In this document: in pieces, positions 8,138 to 16,563 of the stretch | Layout: the number at the start of each line of letters is the position of its first letter | Position numbering within the stretch: the first letter of the stretch is position 1 | Origin: CAYTKU01 sp964550845 | Lineage (GTDB): Bacteria > Patescibacteriota > Patescibacteriia > Magasanikbacterales > UBA922 | Direction of reading: 5' to 3' | NCBI GenBank assembly: GCA_964550845.1 | Contig: CAZKAD010000001.1 | Location: 1-64,000 of the forward strand | DNA length: 64,000 nucleotides | The notes under the pieces: generated by a model | The model's database searches: none | Told to the model about the DNA's origin: nothing | What the model saw: the letters and a program-made list of their open reading frames with translations, nothing else | Translations under genes and position numbers: made by a program

Positions 8138-11100
8138 ATGGAGATTGCTCAATTTCTTCCAGTTTATCCTCTATCAAATGACCTTCTTTTTGAGGAGAAA
8201 GTTCGAGCAAAAAAAGAATTCCAGCATCTCGAATCACATAATGTGCTCGAGCGAAAATTTACTCCGCTTCCCCATCAAATTTATGCTCAAAGAATTCTGT
8301 CTGGATATACTCCTTATGAAGCAAGTATTCTCTTCCAGAGAATGGGTACAGGTAAAACTGGATTAAGTATTTTAACAGTTGAAAACAACTTAAATATGTT
8401 TCGGGGAGGTTTGATTATTGTACCGAGCCAAAAATTTGTCCGTAATTTTGAAAATGAAATTCTCAAGGTGACCGGACAAAAGTATTTTCCACCTCGATGG
8501 CAAGAGATGACCAATGAGGAACGGCAACGAGCGATCCGAAAACAAATTCGAAAGAATTACAAGTTTCTCACTTATGAGGCATTTGCCAATGCTTTGTTTC
8601 AAGATGGAGATCGAAAGGTTGGCGATCCTCAGATTGAACAGGAGTATTCGAATTATGTGATTATTGCTGATGAAGCTCAGAATCTTCGAAAGCAAAAGAA
8701 TAAGCCAGTCTCATCGAAAATTTATGAAGCTTTTTTCATCTTCTTTCACACGGTTAAAAACTGTAAAAAACTATTATTGACTGGAACACCGATGAAAGAT
8801 CAATGGTCAGAAATGGCTTCATTGGCGAATCTTATTCTTCCTCTCGATAAACAGCTTCCAACTGGAGATTTGTTTGAAAAAGAATTTTTCAATGATGGAA
8901 AAACGATTGCCAATGAACATATTCTCAAAGAGAGACTTCGTGGGTATATTTCAGTACTCCAATCTCAACCTACACATGTTAAACGAAGATTTGTTGGATC
9001 TAAATTTCAAGATTTGACTGTATTTGAAGTTGATCTTTGTCAGATGAGTGAGTTTCAATCAAAAGTTTATCAGCAAGCTTACGCCGATGATGATAAATCT
9101 GGTGCAAAAAATAGTGGAATTTATTCAAATTCTCAACAGGCGATTAATTTTGTCTTTCCTGATGGAACATATGGAAAAAAGGGATTTACAAAACATATGG
9201 TCAAACCAGTTAAAGATATACAACTTAAAGCTCGCTCCTATGCAGTTCCAGTGTTTAGTAAAACTCTTCGTGATGCTCTTCGAGGATCAAATAAACAGGA
9301 AACTTTAAACAATATTTGGCAATGTTCTTCGAAATATGCAACTTCGGTAAGAGATTGTCTTGAACAATATCAAAATAAAGCAGGTTGTACATACATCTAC
9401 AATCCTCTTGTCGATGGAAGTGGAGCATTGGTTTTTGCACAGTGCTTAGAGTTATTCGGATATACTCGATCTGTTTATGGAAAAGAAACTGAAAAGGGTT
9501 TGCGATACGTGCTCTTAACCAACTCAACCATCGATGATGCCGGAACAATTGTATCAAATGTACAAGAAACTTTTGCAGATCCAAGAAATGCTCGAGGAGA
9601 ATACATTCATGTTATCATTGGGAGTCGTACCTCTGGAGAAGGTCTCTCATTTGGAAATATTCAACTCATTGGAGTCCACAATCCATTTTGGAATTATTCA
9701 GTTATTGATCAAGCTATTTATCGTGGATTAAGAAGAAATTCTCATCAAGCACTCGAGAAAATCTATCAGCAAGAAGGGAAAGAACTTGTGATTGATATTC
9801 ATCAATACATGGCACTTCCGTTGAATCCGACGGTTGATATTTCGTTGGATTATCAAATGTATCAAGTGAGTCAGGCGAAAGATCTAAAGATTAAACGAGG
9901 AGAGCGTTTGATGAAGGAAATTGCTTATGATTGTCTCGATAAGTACAAGATTAATTCAGTAGGTCAAGATTTCACCCGGGAATGTGATTATTCAAAGTGT
10001 GAATATAAGTGTGATCATGCTGCACCAGCTCCACTCAAGCGAGATGATTTAACTTATAATTTGCATTATTCCGATTATGATAGTTCTTTGGCTCAATTCA
10101 AACTGACTGAATTATTTCGAAAACATTTCCGATTGTCGTTTGCCGAAATTCGAAAAGAACTTTCCGAAATGCCAGAATTTATCCTCTTGAAAACGCTGAA
10201 ACAAATGATTGAGACGAATGTTGCTATTTACAACAAATATGGAGTAATCTCCTATTTGAAAGAACAAAGTAATATTTACTTTTTGGTCAGTTCACCTGAA
10301 ACAAATTCAAAAATTTCCCTTGGATTCTACACCGAATATCCGACTGCAATTCGAGAAATGTCACTGTCCGATTTCAATACACAATTACTTGCTGAACAAT
10401 CTGACGTTTATCTTCAAATGATTGCAGAAGCAGCCAAAAGAAATGATCTAATCACGATTGAGAAAGCACTTGACCGTCTTTCAGATGAAGTAAAAATTGG
10501 ATTGATCCAAGAATTAATTGATCGTGAACTCAAAGCTCCAGGAAATTCTCAATTACGTAGCTTTATCCTCAATCGATACAAAGGATATATCCATCGAGTC
10601 GGTGATGTAATTGCTCTTGACTTTGATGAAGATACTCCATTGTGTCGATCTGAAGGAAATTGGATCAGTTGTGATCCGAGTTATGTTCAATATATTGTTG
10701 AACAAGAAAAGAAGCTACAAACTTCGATTCTTGAACAAAATCCAGTCGGCTTTTATGCTCTAATTAATAAAGAACTTCATCGAGGTCCAGATGCATGGAA
10801 AAAAGGATTCTGGATTGTCGATCTTCGTCGTAAGGCAGCTGAATTTAATCCCCAAGATAAAAGAACTGAAATTAAAGGAGAAAAATGTGGTACTGGTACG
10901 TTGAAAATTGGTAAACTAGCCGGAATCGCCTTCCGAACAAGTTGGAAACCTCAAATTGTTTCAAGACTTCCTCGTGATACAATTTTGAATGAATTACTTC
11001 GAACTAAAGAATTATTTGAGGTTATTTCACAAGAGGAATTGTTTCGCCTTTCAGAAGCAGAGTTACAACGATTGTATACATTTCGTCAAATGAAAGCGCA

Positions 11101-11179
11101 AGATCTTTGTAATGGCTTATCGAGTTGGTTTGAACAAAATGGACTCGTTCGATATACGAGTAAAGAGTCAATGAAATAA
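8138..11179 (+). CDS. D6/D11-type SNF2-like helicase
   Basis: 1013 residues from the ATG at 8138 (MEIAQF); a second in-frame ATG lies at 8096. It has superfamily 2 motifs: Walker A in RMGTGKT near residue 70, DEAQ near 178, TGTP near 215, and in the second RecA domain SRTSGEGLSF near 492 and IDQAIYRGLRR near 522. The order and the NPFWN block fit the viral D6/D11 group (poxvirus NPH-I and VETF small subunit and their relatives in most large DNA viruses), which act in virion-packaged transcription initiation or release. The C-terminal 400 residues contain a Cys cluster (CDYSKCEYKCDH near 608) that may bind zinc. Confidence 0.87.
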   Translation: MEIAQFLPVYPLSNDLLFEEKVRAKKEFQHLESHNVLERKFTPLPHQIYAQRILSGYTPYEASILFQRMGTGKTGLSILTVENNLNMFRGGLIIVPSQKFVRNFENEILKVTGQKYFPPRWQEMTNEERQRAIRKQIRKNYKFLTYEAFANALFQDGDRKVGDPQIEQEYSNYVIIADEAQNLRKQKNKPVSSKIYEAFFIFFHTVKNCKKLLLTGTPMKDQWSEMASLANLILPLDKQLPTGDLFEKEFFNDGKTIANEHILKERLRGYISVLQSQPTHVKRRFVGSKFQDLTVFEVDLCQMSEFQSKVYQQAYADDDKSGAKNSGIYSNSQQAINFVFPDGTYGKKGFTKHMVKPVKDIQLKARSYAVPVFSKTLRDALRGSNKQETLNNIWQCSSKYATSVRDCLEQYQNKAGCTYIYNPLVDGSGALVFAQCLELFGYTRSVYGKETEKGLRYVLLTNSTIDDAGTIVSNVQETFADPRNARGEYIHVIIGSRTSGEGLSFGNIQLIGVHNPFWNYSVIDQAIYRGLRRNSHQALEKIYQQEGKELVIDIHQYMALPLNPTVDISLDYQMYQVSQAKDLKIKRGERLMKEIAYDCLDKYKINSVGQDFTRECDYSKCEYKCDHAAPAPLKRDDLTYNLHYSDYDSSLAQFKLTELFRKHFRLSFAEIRKELSEMPEFILLKTLKQMIETNVAIYNKYGVISYLKEQSNIYFLVSSPETNSKISLGFYTEYPTAIREMSLSDFNTQLLAEQSDVYLQMIAEAAKRNDLITIEKALDRLSDEVKIGLIQELIDRELKAPGNSQLRSFILNRYKGYIHRVGDVIALDFDEDTPLCRSEGNWISCDPSYVQYIVEQEKKLQTSILEQNPVGFYALINKELHRGPDAWKKGFWIVDLRRKAAEFNPQDKRTEIKGEKCGTGTLKIGKLAGIAFRTSWKPQIVSRLPRDTILNELLRTKELFEVISQEELFRLSEAELQRLYTFRQMKAQDLCNGLSSWFEQNGLVRYTSKESMK

Positions 11180-11221
11180 TGACATAAGAATTTCTTTTCC
11201 TCGAAAGGAAGAGAAATGAAA

Positions 11222-11255
11222 GATGTTTAACCAGTCCTGAAAGGACGTTTAATCA
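11222..11255. repeat. TTAAAC-type hairpin element
   Basis: GTTTAACCAGTCCTGAAAGG with a GTCCT/AGGAC stem. TTAA at its right end is the stop codon of the minus-strand gene ending at 11249; on the left it lies 40 bp from the helicase stop. It could terminate both converging transcripts. Confidence 0.7.
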
Positions 11256-12019
11256 TCAAGGCAGTATTGCCAATGTGCTACCAGATATTCGTAATAGAGT
11301 TTGAACCCTTCTTGAGAAAAGCTTTTATTAGATAAGGTTATTTGCTTGTTATTAGTTAGAGCAATTATAATGTTACCGCATTCAAAAGAAATCGAAGTAA
11401 TACAACGGGCATTAATACATGAATTTTTCACTTGAATGGTACCTTTCTTTTGTATGAGAGGACTTTTCTCTTCCACATTCCCTTGAGCTTTGGCATCTGC
11501 AATCACCTTTTGTATACGCACTTCTTGCTGGGCAAGAAAAATATATTCTTGGAGTTGTTGATATTCCGGAATCTTGAATGGAAAAGAATTTTCCACCATC
11601 TGTTTGAGGAGGTGATTTATTTTCTGTTCAATAGGTGATAAAAATCTCTCATTGTCCGTATAACGAAAATGTTTCTGATAATTCTTGAGATATTCCTCTA
11701 CTAGCGAATAAAAATGCTTTCTTTCTGCTACTCGAACGAGATGATAGCCCTCGTCGAGCAGATCATTGTTTAAAGAGTTGCCTTGAACTTTTTGAGCTTC
11801 GGTTTTACCTTGAGCTTCGGTTTTACCTTGAACTTTTTGAGCTTCGGTTTTACCTTGAACTTTTTGAATTTCGGCTTTGCCTTGAACTTCAGCTTTGCCT
11901 TGAGATTCTGGGCCTGGATTTTGAGATCGAGGTGGAACCTTTTCGTCTAGTTCAACTTGACTTACTTGATGATATTCACAGTTGAAATCATCATTATTGG
12001 TGCTCAATCTTCTTCTCAT
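11249..12019 (-). CDS. Repeat-containing protein with possible PH-like C-terminus
   Basis: 256 residues. Residues 35-90 consist of imperfect copies of a QGKTEAQKV unit, likely disordered. The middle is helical with many Gln. The C-terminal 55 residues form short beta strands followed by a helix (IIIALTNNKQITLS, then an amphipathic helix ending WQYCLDD), a layout also seen in the 76-residue protein at 55909; both might be small PH-like domains, which is a weak call. No enzymatic motif. Confidence 0.7.
   Translation of the reverse strand: MRRRLSTNNDDFNCEYHQVSQVELDEKVPPRSQNPGPESQGKAEVQGKAEIQKVQGKTEAQKVQGKTEAQGKTEAQKVQGNSLNNDLLDEGYHLVRVAERKHFYSLVEEYLKNYQKHFRYTDNERFLSPIEQKINHLLKQMVENSFPFKIPEYQQLQEYIFLAQQEVRIQKVIADAKAQGNVEEKSPLIQKKGTIQVKNSCINARCITSISFECGNIIIALTNNKQITLSNKSFSQEGFKLYYEYLVAHWQYCLDD
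11766..11900 (-). repeat. In-frame QGKTEAQKV-coding repeats
   Basis: Imperfect tandem copies of a 24-27 bp unit (TTGAACTTTTTGAGCTTCGG and variants) inside the gene at 11249. Units are multiples of three, so the frame is kept. Confidence 0.8.
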
Positions 12020-12052
12020 TACTTAAACTTAGACTTAAATTAAGATCAATTA

Positions 12053-12080
12053 TTTTCTTCTCTTCGAGAAGAGAAGAAAA
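12053..12080. promoter_or_regulatory. 13-bp hairpin upstream of gene 11249
   Basis: TTTTCTTCTCTTC/GAAGAGAAGAAAA with a two-base loop, 34 bp upstream of the ATG at 12019 and next to TCAATTTTC (the complement of an AAAATTGA-like element). It may mark a minus-strand promoter or leader. Confidence 0.5.
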
Positions 12081-12095
12081 TCAATTTTCATTTTC

Positions 12096-12131
12096 CGTCA
12101 AGGACTTTTAAACGTCCCTTCGGGACTTTTA
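12096..12131. repeat. TTAAAC-type hairpin element
   Basis: Contains TTTTAAACGTCCCTTCGGGAC with a GTCCC/GGGAC stem and TTCG loop, followed by TTTTAA that supplies the stop codon of the minus-strand gene at 12129. Confidence 0.75.
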
Positions 12132-12743
12132 ATCTTCTTTCGTCTCAAGACGATCGACAACCAATCTGTTAAGTTGAATCGAAAAGAGATGTTGATCACT
12201 ATCAAATTTAAGATATTCAACCAGTCCAGTGATTCTGGCCCCTTGTTGAAGAAGATCAAAATCGATCGTGGTTGTCGTCAACATTTTCTCATCATCGTAA
12301 AATTGATAGGTTAAAGTGCGAGGAAAATTACTTCGGTGAATTTTCCATTCACGAAGCTTCTTTCCAGTAAATAATTCAAGTAATTCAAGATTGTATGAAA
12401 CAATTGGACGAAGATGAACATAACCATCTTTTACCCCTTGAAAAGAAAACCAAATTTCGATGTCTCGATCCGACAAAATTTTTGCTACTGATCGAAAATC
12501 CAAGTTTGCTTCAGTTGATTCTGATTGACACACTTGTTGGAATGACGATTGAACATGAAGTTCCAAACCCTCCCATCTGAGTAAGTTGTATATTTTTCGC
12601 ACTCCTTTTTTGCAGATATTTTCATCATTTCTAGGTGGAATTGGGGGTGGAAGTGGACGATTTTGTCTCGATGATTCACAAGGTTCCGAATCATCAGATT
12701 GATTAATCTTGAGATATTTCTTTTTTCCACATAGATTACCCAT
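12129..12743 (-). CDS. Putative N-myristoylated and palmitoylated protein
   Basis: 204 residues if it starts at the ATG at 12743, giving MGNLCGKKKYLK. I chose this start because Gly2, Cys5 and the Lys run form a classic dual-acylation signal, and because an earlier start would run into the glycosylase gene ending at 12779. After a Pro-rich linker (residues 30-50) there is a mixed alpha/beta domain of about 150 residues with no recognised family. Membrane association through lipids, in the virion or in the host, is inferred from the N-terminus. Confidence 0.65.
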   Translation of the reverse strand: MGNLCGKKKYLKINQSDDSEPCESSRQNRPLPPPIPPRNDENICKKGVRKIYNLLRWEGLELHVQSSFQQVCQSESTEANLDFRSVAKILSDRDIEIWFSFQGVKDGYVHLRPIVSYNLELLELFTGKKLREWKIHRSNFPRTLTYQFYDDEKMLTTTTIDFDLLQQGARITGLVEYLKFDSDQHLFSIQLNRLVVDRLETKED

Positions 12744-12778
12744 TTGTTCTTTTTGATCAAAGAAATAAACCAAAGAAA

Positions 12779-13615
12779 TCATTTTTGGACTAATGGCACC
12801 CACCAAATTGTTCTTTGATGACTCCCAATCTCAGAAGAAACCTTTTCTCCTTTGGGCGTTTCCGATCTTCCGTATACTTGGAGATAATCTTTGAAATTTT
12901 GCCCATCTTGAACAGGTGAAGTAAAATCTTTGATTTGACAGCCCGACACTTGATAAGAAAGAAGTGAAATTGTTTTCGCTGCATCAAAGATTCGTTTCCA
13001 TTCTTCAACCGAAATCTGATTGCTAGCACGAAATGGAGAGATCTTCGCCGCATACAAAATTTCTGCCGCTAAATAATTTCCAATTCCAGAAATGATCTTT
13101 TCTTGATCGAGCAAAATTGAGAGAATGTCTCGTTTGGTATTCATCTTCGAAACACGTTGAATAAAGTTGTCCCAACTTGAATCTTGGAGTGCGCCGGGAG
13201 CAAGTTTATCTGACAAATTCTGGAGTGAAAAATAAACATTTCCAAATCTTCGCGAATCAGTGTAAATAAATGAAGTTGGAAAGGGTGCTTTTCCTTCAAT
13301 ATTGAATTGAAAGGCTGCATGTTTCATTTCACGTTCATTCGGAGCAAACGTGAAATTACCTGTCATTCCCAATCCGGCATAGATATTAAATCTTGACGGT
13401 TGACCTCCAAGTGTCTTGAGATGAAAGATAATCATTTTTCCTTTGGCTGTGACTTTCGAAAAATACAATGGCAATTCTCGTTTAAACTCTTCAAAGTTAG
13501 GTGGAACATTATTTTTGTACTTGCCACCGATGATTTCCACATTCTTCAATGCTCGTCCTTCGAGAAAGAGATGTAAATTGTCTACCACAAGTTGAACTTC
13601 GGGACCTTCCGGCAT
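12779..13615 (-). CDS. Fpg/Nei-family DNA glycosylase, zincless
   Basis: 278 residues from MPEGPEVQLV, the family start in which Pro2 is the Schiff-base nucleophile and Glu3 is catalytic. The helix-two-turn-helix is plain (KIISGIGNYLAAEILY, near residue 180). The usual C-terminal zinc finger with four Cys is missing; instead the end reads SHQRTIWWVPLVQ, the zincless-finger form known from NEIL1, plant Fpg and mimivirus Nei. The expected role is removal of oxidised bases with AP-lyase activity in viral DNA base excision repair. Confidence 0.92.
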   Translation of the reverse strand: MPEGPEVQLVVDNLHLFLEGRALKNVEIIGGKYKNNVPPNFEEFKRELPLYFSKVTAKGKMIIFHLKTLGGQPSRFNIYAGLGMTGNFTFAPNEREMKHAAFQFNIEGKAPFPTSFIYTDSRRFGNVYFSLQNLSDKLAPGALQDSSWDNFIQRVSKMNTKRDILSILLDQEKIISGIGNYLAAEILYAAKISPFRASNQISVEEWKRIFDAAKTISLLSYQVSGCQIKDFTSPVQDGQNFKDYLQVYGRSETPKGEKVSSEIGSHQRTIWWVPLVQK

Positions 13616-13683
13616 TATCCTTTTTCTTTTCTCGAAAGAAAAGAAATTCATTTTATTTCAAATTGATTCCGGATTACTTACAC

Positions 13684-14445
13684 TTACAATCGGAACAATT
13701 TCAATGTAAAGTTAAGATCACGATCCTTGCGAACTCGGTTAATATCAAGTTCACTCAAGGGGCCCAATTCAGCTTTCAAGTTCTGGGCAGTTGCAATAAT
13801 CTCTCGAACCATCATTTGAATGAAAATATCAACAAGGTCAACTTGTCTATTCTCAGCACATTCTGCTGGCCCTTCAGCAACTGAACACATTGAACTCAAT
13901 TTCCGAAGTTGATGGCTTTCGAAGTTCTTAACCAGGGCAGTTTTAACTCCACCTGCAACAGTGCTCTTCAACAGACGAGCCACATCTATAATTTCAACAA
14001 TTTCTCTCTTTTCGATCAACTTGGAAATCAGATGAGTCAAATCACGAATAAAGACAATCAAGATCAACTTGGCATCAGCAGTCAATTCGGCGTTCAAGTC
14101 GCGTGCCATCTTATCAACAATCGCAGCAGCGGCTTCGGGTTCAACTGAAGATTCTCCAGGAGGAATGACGGTTGAAATCTTGGCAAACAAATTTGGTCGA
14201 CGTTCTTGATTGAAAGGACTTTGAATGCCTTTTACCTCTTTACTCAGTTTCTTTGGCTGTTTGCGAGCAGACTTACGTGAAGACGACTTTCTTCGAGAAG
14301 AAGACTTTCTTCGTCTTGAAGGAGACTTCGACTTTCTTCGTCGAGAAGAGGACTTTCTTCGTCTTGAAGGGGACTTCGATTTTCTTCGTCGAGAAGGAGA
14401 TTTTGACTTTCGTCGCGGAGATCTTGATTTGCGAGACTTGGGCAT
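13684..14445 (-). CDS. Putative H2B-H2A-like histone doublet with SR/SPRK tail
   Basis: 253 residues. Residues 1-65 are a very basic tail of SPSRRRKS-type repeats with SPRRK/SPSRR motifs, like the DNA-binding tails of sperm H2B. Residues 88-178 fit a histone fold: VIPPGESS, a long hydrophobic helix, then an IIDVARLLKSTVAGGVKTAL segment that parallels the H2B block ending in LLLPGELAKHA. Residues 195-253 parallel H2A from its acidic-patch helix (VDLVDIFIQMMVREIIATAQ) to RVRKDRDLNFTLKLF, comparable to the H2A IRNDEELNKLL block. A fused H2B-H2A doublet is known in Marseilleviridae. The match is by eye; a non-histone basic virion protein is the alternative. Confidence 0.55.
   Translation of the reverse strand: MPKSRKSRSPRRKSKSPSRRRKSKSPSRRRKSSSRRRKSKSPSRRRKSSSRRKSSSRKSARKQPKKLSKEVKGIQSPFNQERRPNLFAKISTVIPPGESSVEPEAAAAIVDKMARDLNAELTADAKLILIVFIRDLTHLISKLIEKREIVEIIDVARLLKSTVAGGVKTALVKNFESHQLRKLSSMCSVAEGPAECAENRQVDLVDIFIQMMVREIIATAQNLKAELGPLSELDINRVRKDRDLNFTLKLFRL
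14236..14445 (-). repeat. SR/SPSRRRKS-coding repeats
   Basis: Imperfect tandem copies of codons for KSPSRRRKS at the 5-prime end of the histone-like gene, with repeated GACTTTCTTCGTCTTGAAGG on the plus strand. Low complexity, likely to expand and contract. Confidence 0.85.
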
Positions 14446-14487
14446 TGTTTTTTAGTTTGTAATTTTTTATTTTAATTTTTAAACAGA

Positions 14488-14718
14488 ATGTCTGTTCCAC
14501 GAGAAGGAATTCACAAATGGAGGACTCCCGGTGATCTTGCAGCGGTTGATCTGATTGGAACTCTAATATTTGCCTGGATTATAGCCAAACCAGTCGGATT
14601 AACTGTGATTGAGGCTTTTATCTTGCTGATTTTAATCGGAATTATTGTACATCTTCTGCTTGGGATTGAAACGAGTTTGATTGAAAAACTCAGAAAAATT
14701 GATTATTTTAAGAAGTAA
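14488..14718 (+). CDS. Small two-helix membrane protein
   Basis: 76 residues. A charged N-terminus (HKWRTPGDLAAVDLIG) precedes two hydrophobic segments, about residues 23-40 and 44-62, then a basic tail. Short proteins of this build are frequent in large DNA virus genomes and can be virion membrane components, but the function is unknown. Divergent from the histone-like gene with 42 bp between starts. Confidence 0.75.
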   Translation: MSVPREGIHKWRTPGDLAAVDLIGTLIFAWIIAKPVGLTVIEAFILLILIGIIVHLLLGIETSLIEKLRKIDYFKK

Positions 14719-14764
14719 ATCATGAAGATTACTCACCCTTCCCTAAGAAACAAAAAAGTGAGAA

Positions 14765-15181
14765 ATGTCCTCGATTGAAACATCCGCACCTTCTACATCA
14801 TCAGTTCCGAGCAAGGCTCCAAAAAGCACTGAACCGAAGAAGCACCAATATGTTGTCTACAATAGAGACACATATGCCGAAGCCAAATATGTTCATGCAA
14901 TTGTAATTGCATCTTCAGAAGAGAAAGCATTCAATTATCTTCTCGAGAATTGGAAGGAATATCTTGAACGACCAGATCTCGAGGACCTCTTTGGTGATTT
15001 GATTGTCGAAAAGCCTGACGAATGGACGCCACAGTCAAAAAGTTTGATTGAAGACGCTTTTTCTGACAAAGTTTTGTCGGATCAGGATCGAACCATTTTT
15101 CAAAAGCTGATCCGGATCCACATTTCAAGTTGGTACGATGTTGAACGTAGTCCAAAACCAATTAAGATAGTGACTGTTTAA
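14765..15181 (+). CDS. Uncharacterised protein
   Basis: 138 residues. The first 27 are Ser/Pro/Thr-rich and probably disordered; the rest is a compact alpha/beta domain (YVVYNRDTYAEAKYVHAIVI, then helices). No family is recognised and there is no membrane segment. It starts 46 bp after the small membrane protein, on the same strand. Confidence 0.7.
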   Translation: MSSIETSAPSTSSVPSKAPKSTEPKKHQYVVYNRDTYAEAKYVHAIVIASSEEKAFNYLLENWKEYLERPDLEDLFGDLIVEKPDEWTPQSKSLIEDAFSDKVLSDQDRTIFQKLIRIHISSWYDVERSPKPIKIVTV

Positions 15182-15319
15182 TCAATTCAAAAAGGATGCA
15201 GTGTGATGATGTTTCAATTCCCTTTGGGGAATCGAAAATAACAAAGTTGTCTTAGATCAACAATGCCGAAATGTTTGAATTTGAATTGTAATTAAACGTC
15301 CTTTGGACATTAAAAATTA

Positions 15320-15345
15320 TTTTCTCTCCTCGAGAGGAGACAAAA
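15320..15345. terminator. Spacer hairpin
   Basis: TCTCCTC/GAGGAGA-type stem inside TTTTCTCTCCTCGAGAGGAG, directly downstream of the minus-strand gene ending at 15346 and preceded by an imperfect TTAAACGTCCTTTGGAC element at 15291. Confidence 0.5.
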
Positions 15346-15867
15346 TTAATAAAATGTGACTGAAGAAGTCCCTTCGATTAGTTCCTGAGTATCACCAATG
15401 GCTGAATCAACGCGAATGATTAACAGAAAATGCCCCTCCACACAATCAAATGCCCAATAATATTCAGCTTGAGAAAATTTCCGATGTTTCATCCAATCGA
15501 GAATAATTGTCTTCAATCGAATATTAACTTCAATGGGAAGAGATTTCGGTTTAGTTAAGGTTTCATTCGGTAGCTTTGTATACGGTTCGACAAAATCTTC
15601 AGCTTCAAATTTGACTGTGTACATAAGTGGAAATTTGATGTGACAATCGCAACTCCTTGAAATTCTTTCAATATGCGCGGCATCTTGACTTTTCAATTGT
15701 TCAATCAAAATTGCTGAACTAAAAATAATCTCTGTTTCCGCGACTATTTCTGCCCTCTCTTTTAACTCTTCAGATGTTTCAGCTGCTACTCTTGCCATAC
15801 AATCCTCTTTCAGTTCGACAAACGAAAGCTTTCCTCCAATTGACCAATCAATCTTTTCTTCTGCCAT
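15346..15867 (-). CDS. Uncharacterised protein
   Basis: 173 residues from the ATG at 15867 (MAEEKIDWSI); an earlier in-frame ATG at 15972 would overlap the Erv1 gene, so the later one is preferred. Helical N-terminal half (residues 20-65), then a beta-rich half with an Asp-Cys-His segment (CDCHIKFPL). No family is recognised. Confidence 0.65.
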   Translation of the reverse strand: MAEEKIDWSIGGKLSFVELKEDCMARVAAETSEELKERAEIVAETEIIFSSAILIEQLKSQDAAHIERISRSCDCHIKFPLMYTVKFEAEDFVEPYTKLPNETLTKPKSLPIEVNIRLKTIILDWMKHRKFSQAEYYWAFDCVEGHFLLIIRVDSAIGDTQELIEGTSSVTFY

Positions 15868-15941
15868 AATTACCTTCGTTAAAATGCTTCTCCCTTTTGT
15901 AGATTGACAAAAAATTTTAATTCTTTCCCAAGTTCGAAAAA

Positions 15942-16526
15942 TCACATATAACTTTCGGTTGCTTCCTTCCACGGCTTTGAAGGTTTACCCAATTGCCCAT
16001 TCACTCTTTCATGAAGAAGGTAACTCCAGTGAAAGAGATTAATTCTCGAGCTCAAGAATTGATCAATCGGGTGATCGGCTAAATTCTCTCGAAGATGATT
16101 TCGACACTTTTCACAAGGTAGACAAAATTGAAGACAGCTAATAAATGCTTTGTAGGCGAGCGCATAGTCTTTCGATCCATTGTGATTGGCAGCAAACCAA
16201 TGGATCATCTTCCAAGTTGGATGTGACCACATGGTAATATTCATACTCGAATTTGCATATTTTTTCAATTGTTCTTCATAACTTATCATCACAGTTTGAT
16301 GGATATATTTATTAACAGTCTGATGAAGATCAAAAACCCATTTGAATGCCTGTTGAGAGTACGGACGAGATTCATATGCTTCAGTAAAGTACTTTTTCTC
16401 TTGACCGGGCATCATCTTAATTGAAGATTCAAATAGGCATTGAAACGCCTCCACCATATCAATACGATAATATGATGCCATTGAGTACATCATCTGAAAG
16501 AAGTCGACAATCGGGAAGATCGGCAT
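15942..16526 (-). CDS. erv1: Erv1/Alr-type thiol oxidoreductase
   Basis: 194 residues. The catalytic CxxC is Cys138-Cys141 (CLPCEKCRNHL), with the family flanks SHPTWKMIHWFA (FAD pocket, near 101) and the LFHWSYLLHERVN helix near 163. Members of this family make disulfides in cytoplasmically assembled virions, using FAD and oxygen. The N-terminal 95 residues are extra; part of them (KWVFDLHQTVN) echoes the C-terminal helix and may be a decayed half-repeat. Confidence 0.88.
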   Translation of the reverse strand: MPIFPIVDFFQMMYSMASYYRIDMVEAFQCLFESSIKMMPGQEKKYFTEAYESRPYSQQAFKWVFDLHQTVNKYIHQTVMISYEEQLKKYANSSMNITMWSHPTWKMIHWFAANHNGSKDYALAYKAFISCLQFCLPCEKCRNHLRENLADHPIDQFLSSRINLFHWSYLLHERVNGQLGKPSKPWKEATESYM

Positions 16527-16563
16527 TTCTTTTTGTAGAGAAATTTTTATTTTTAGATCTCAG

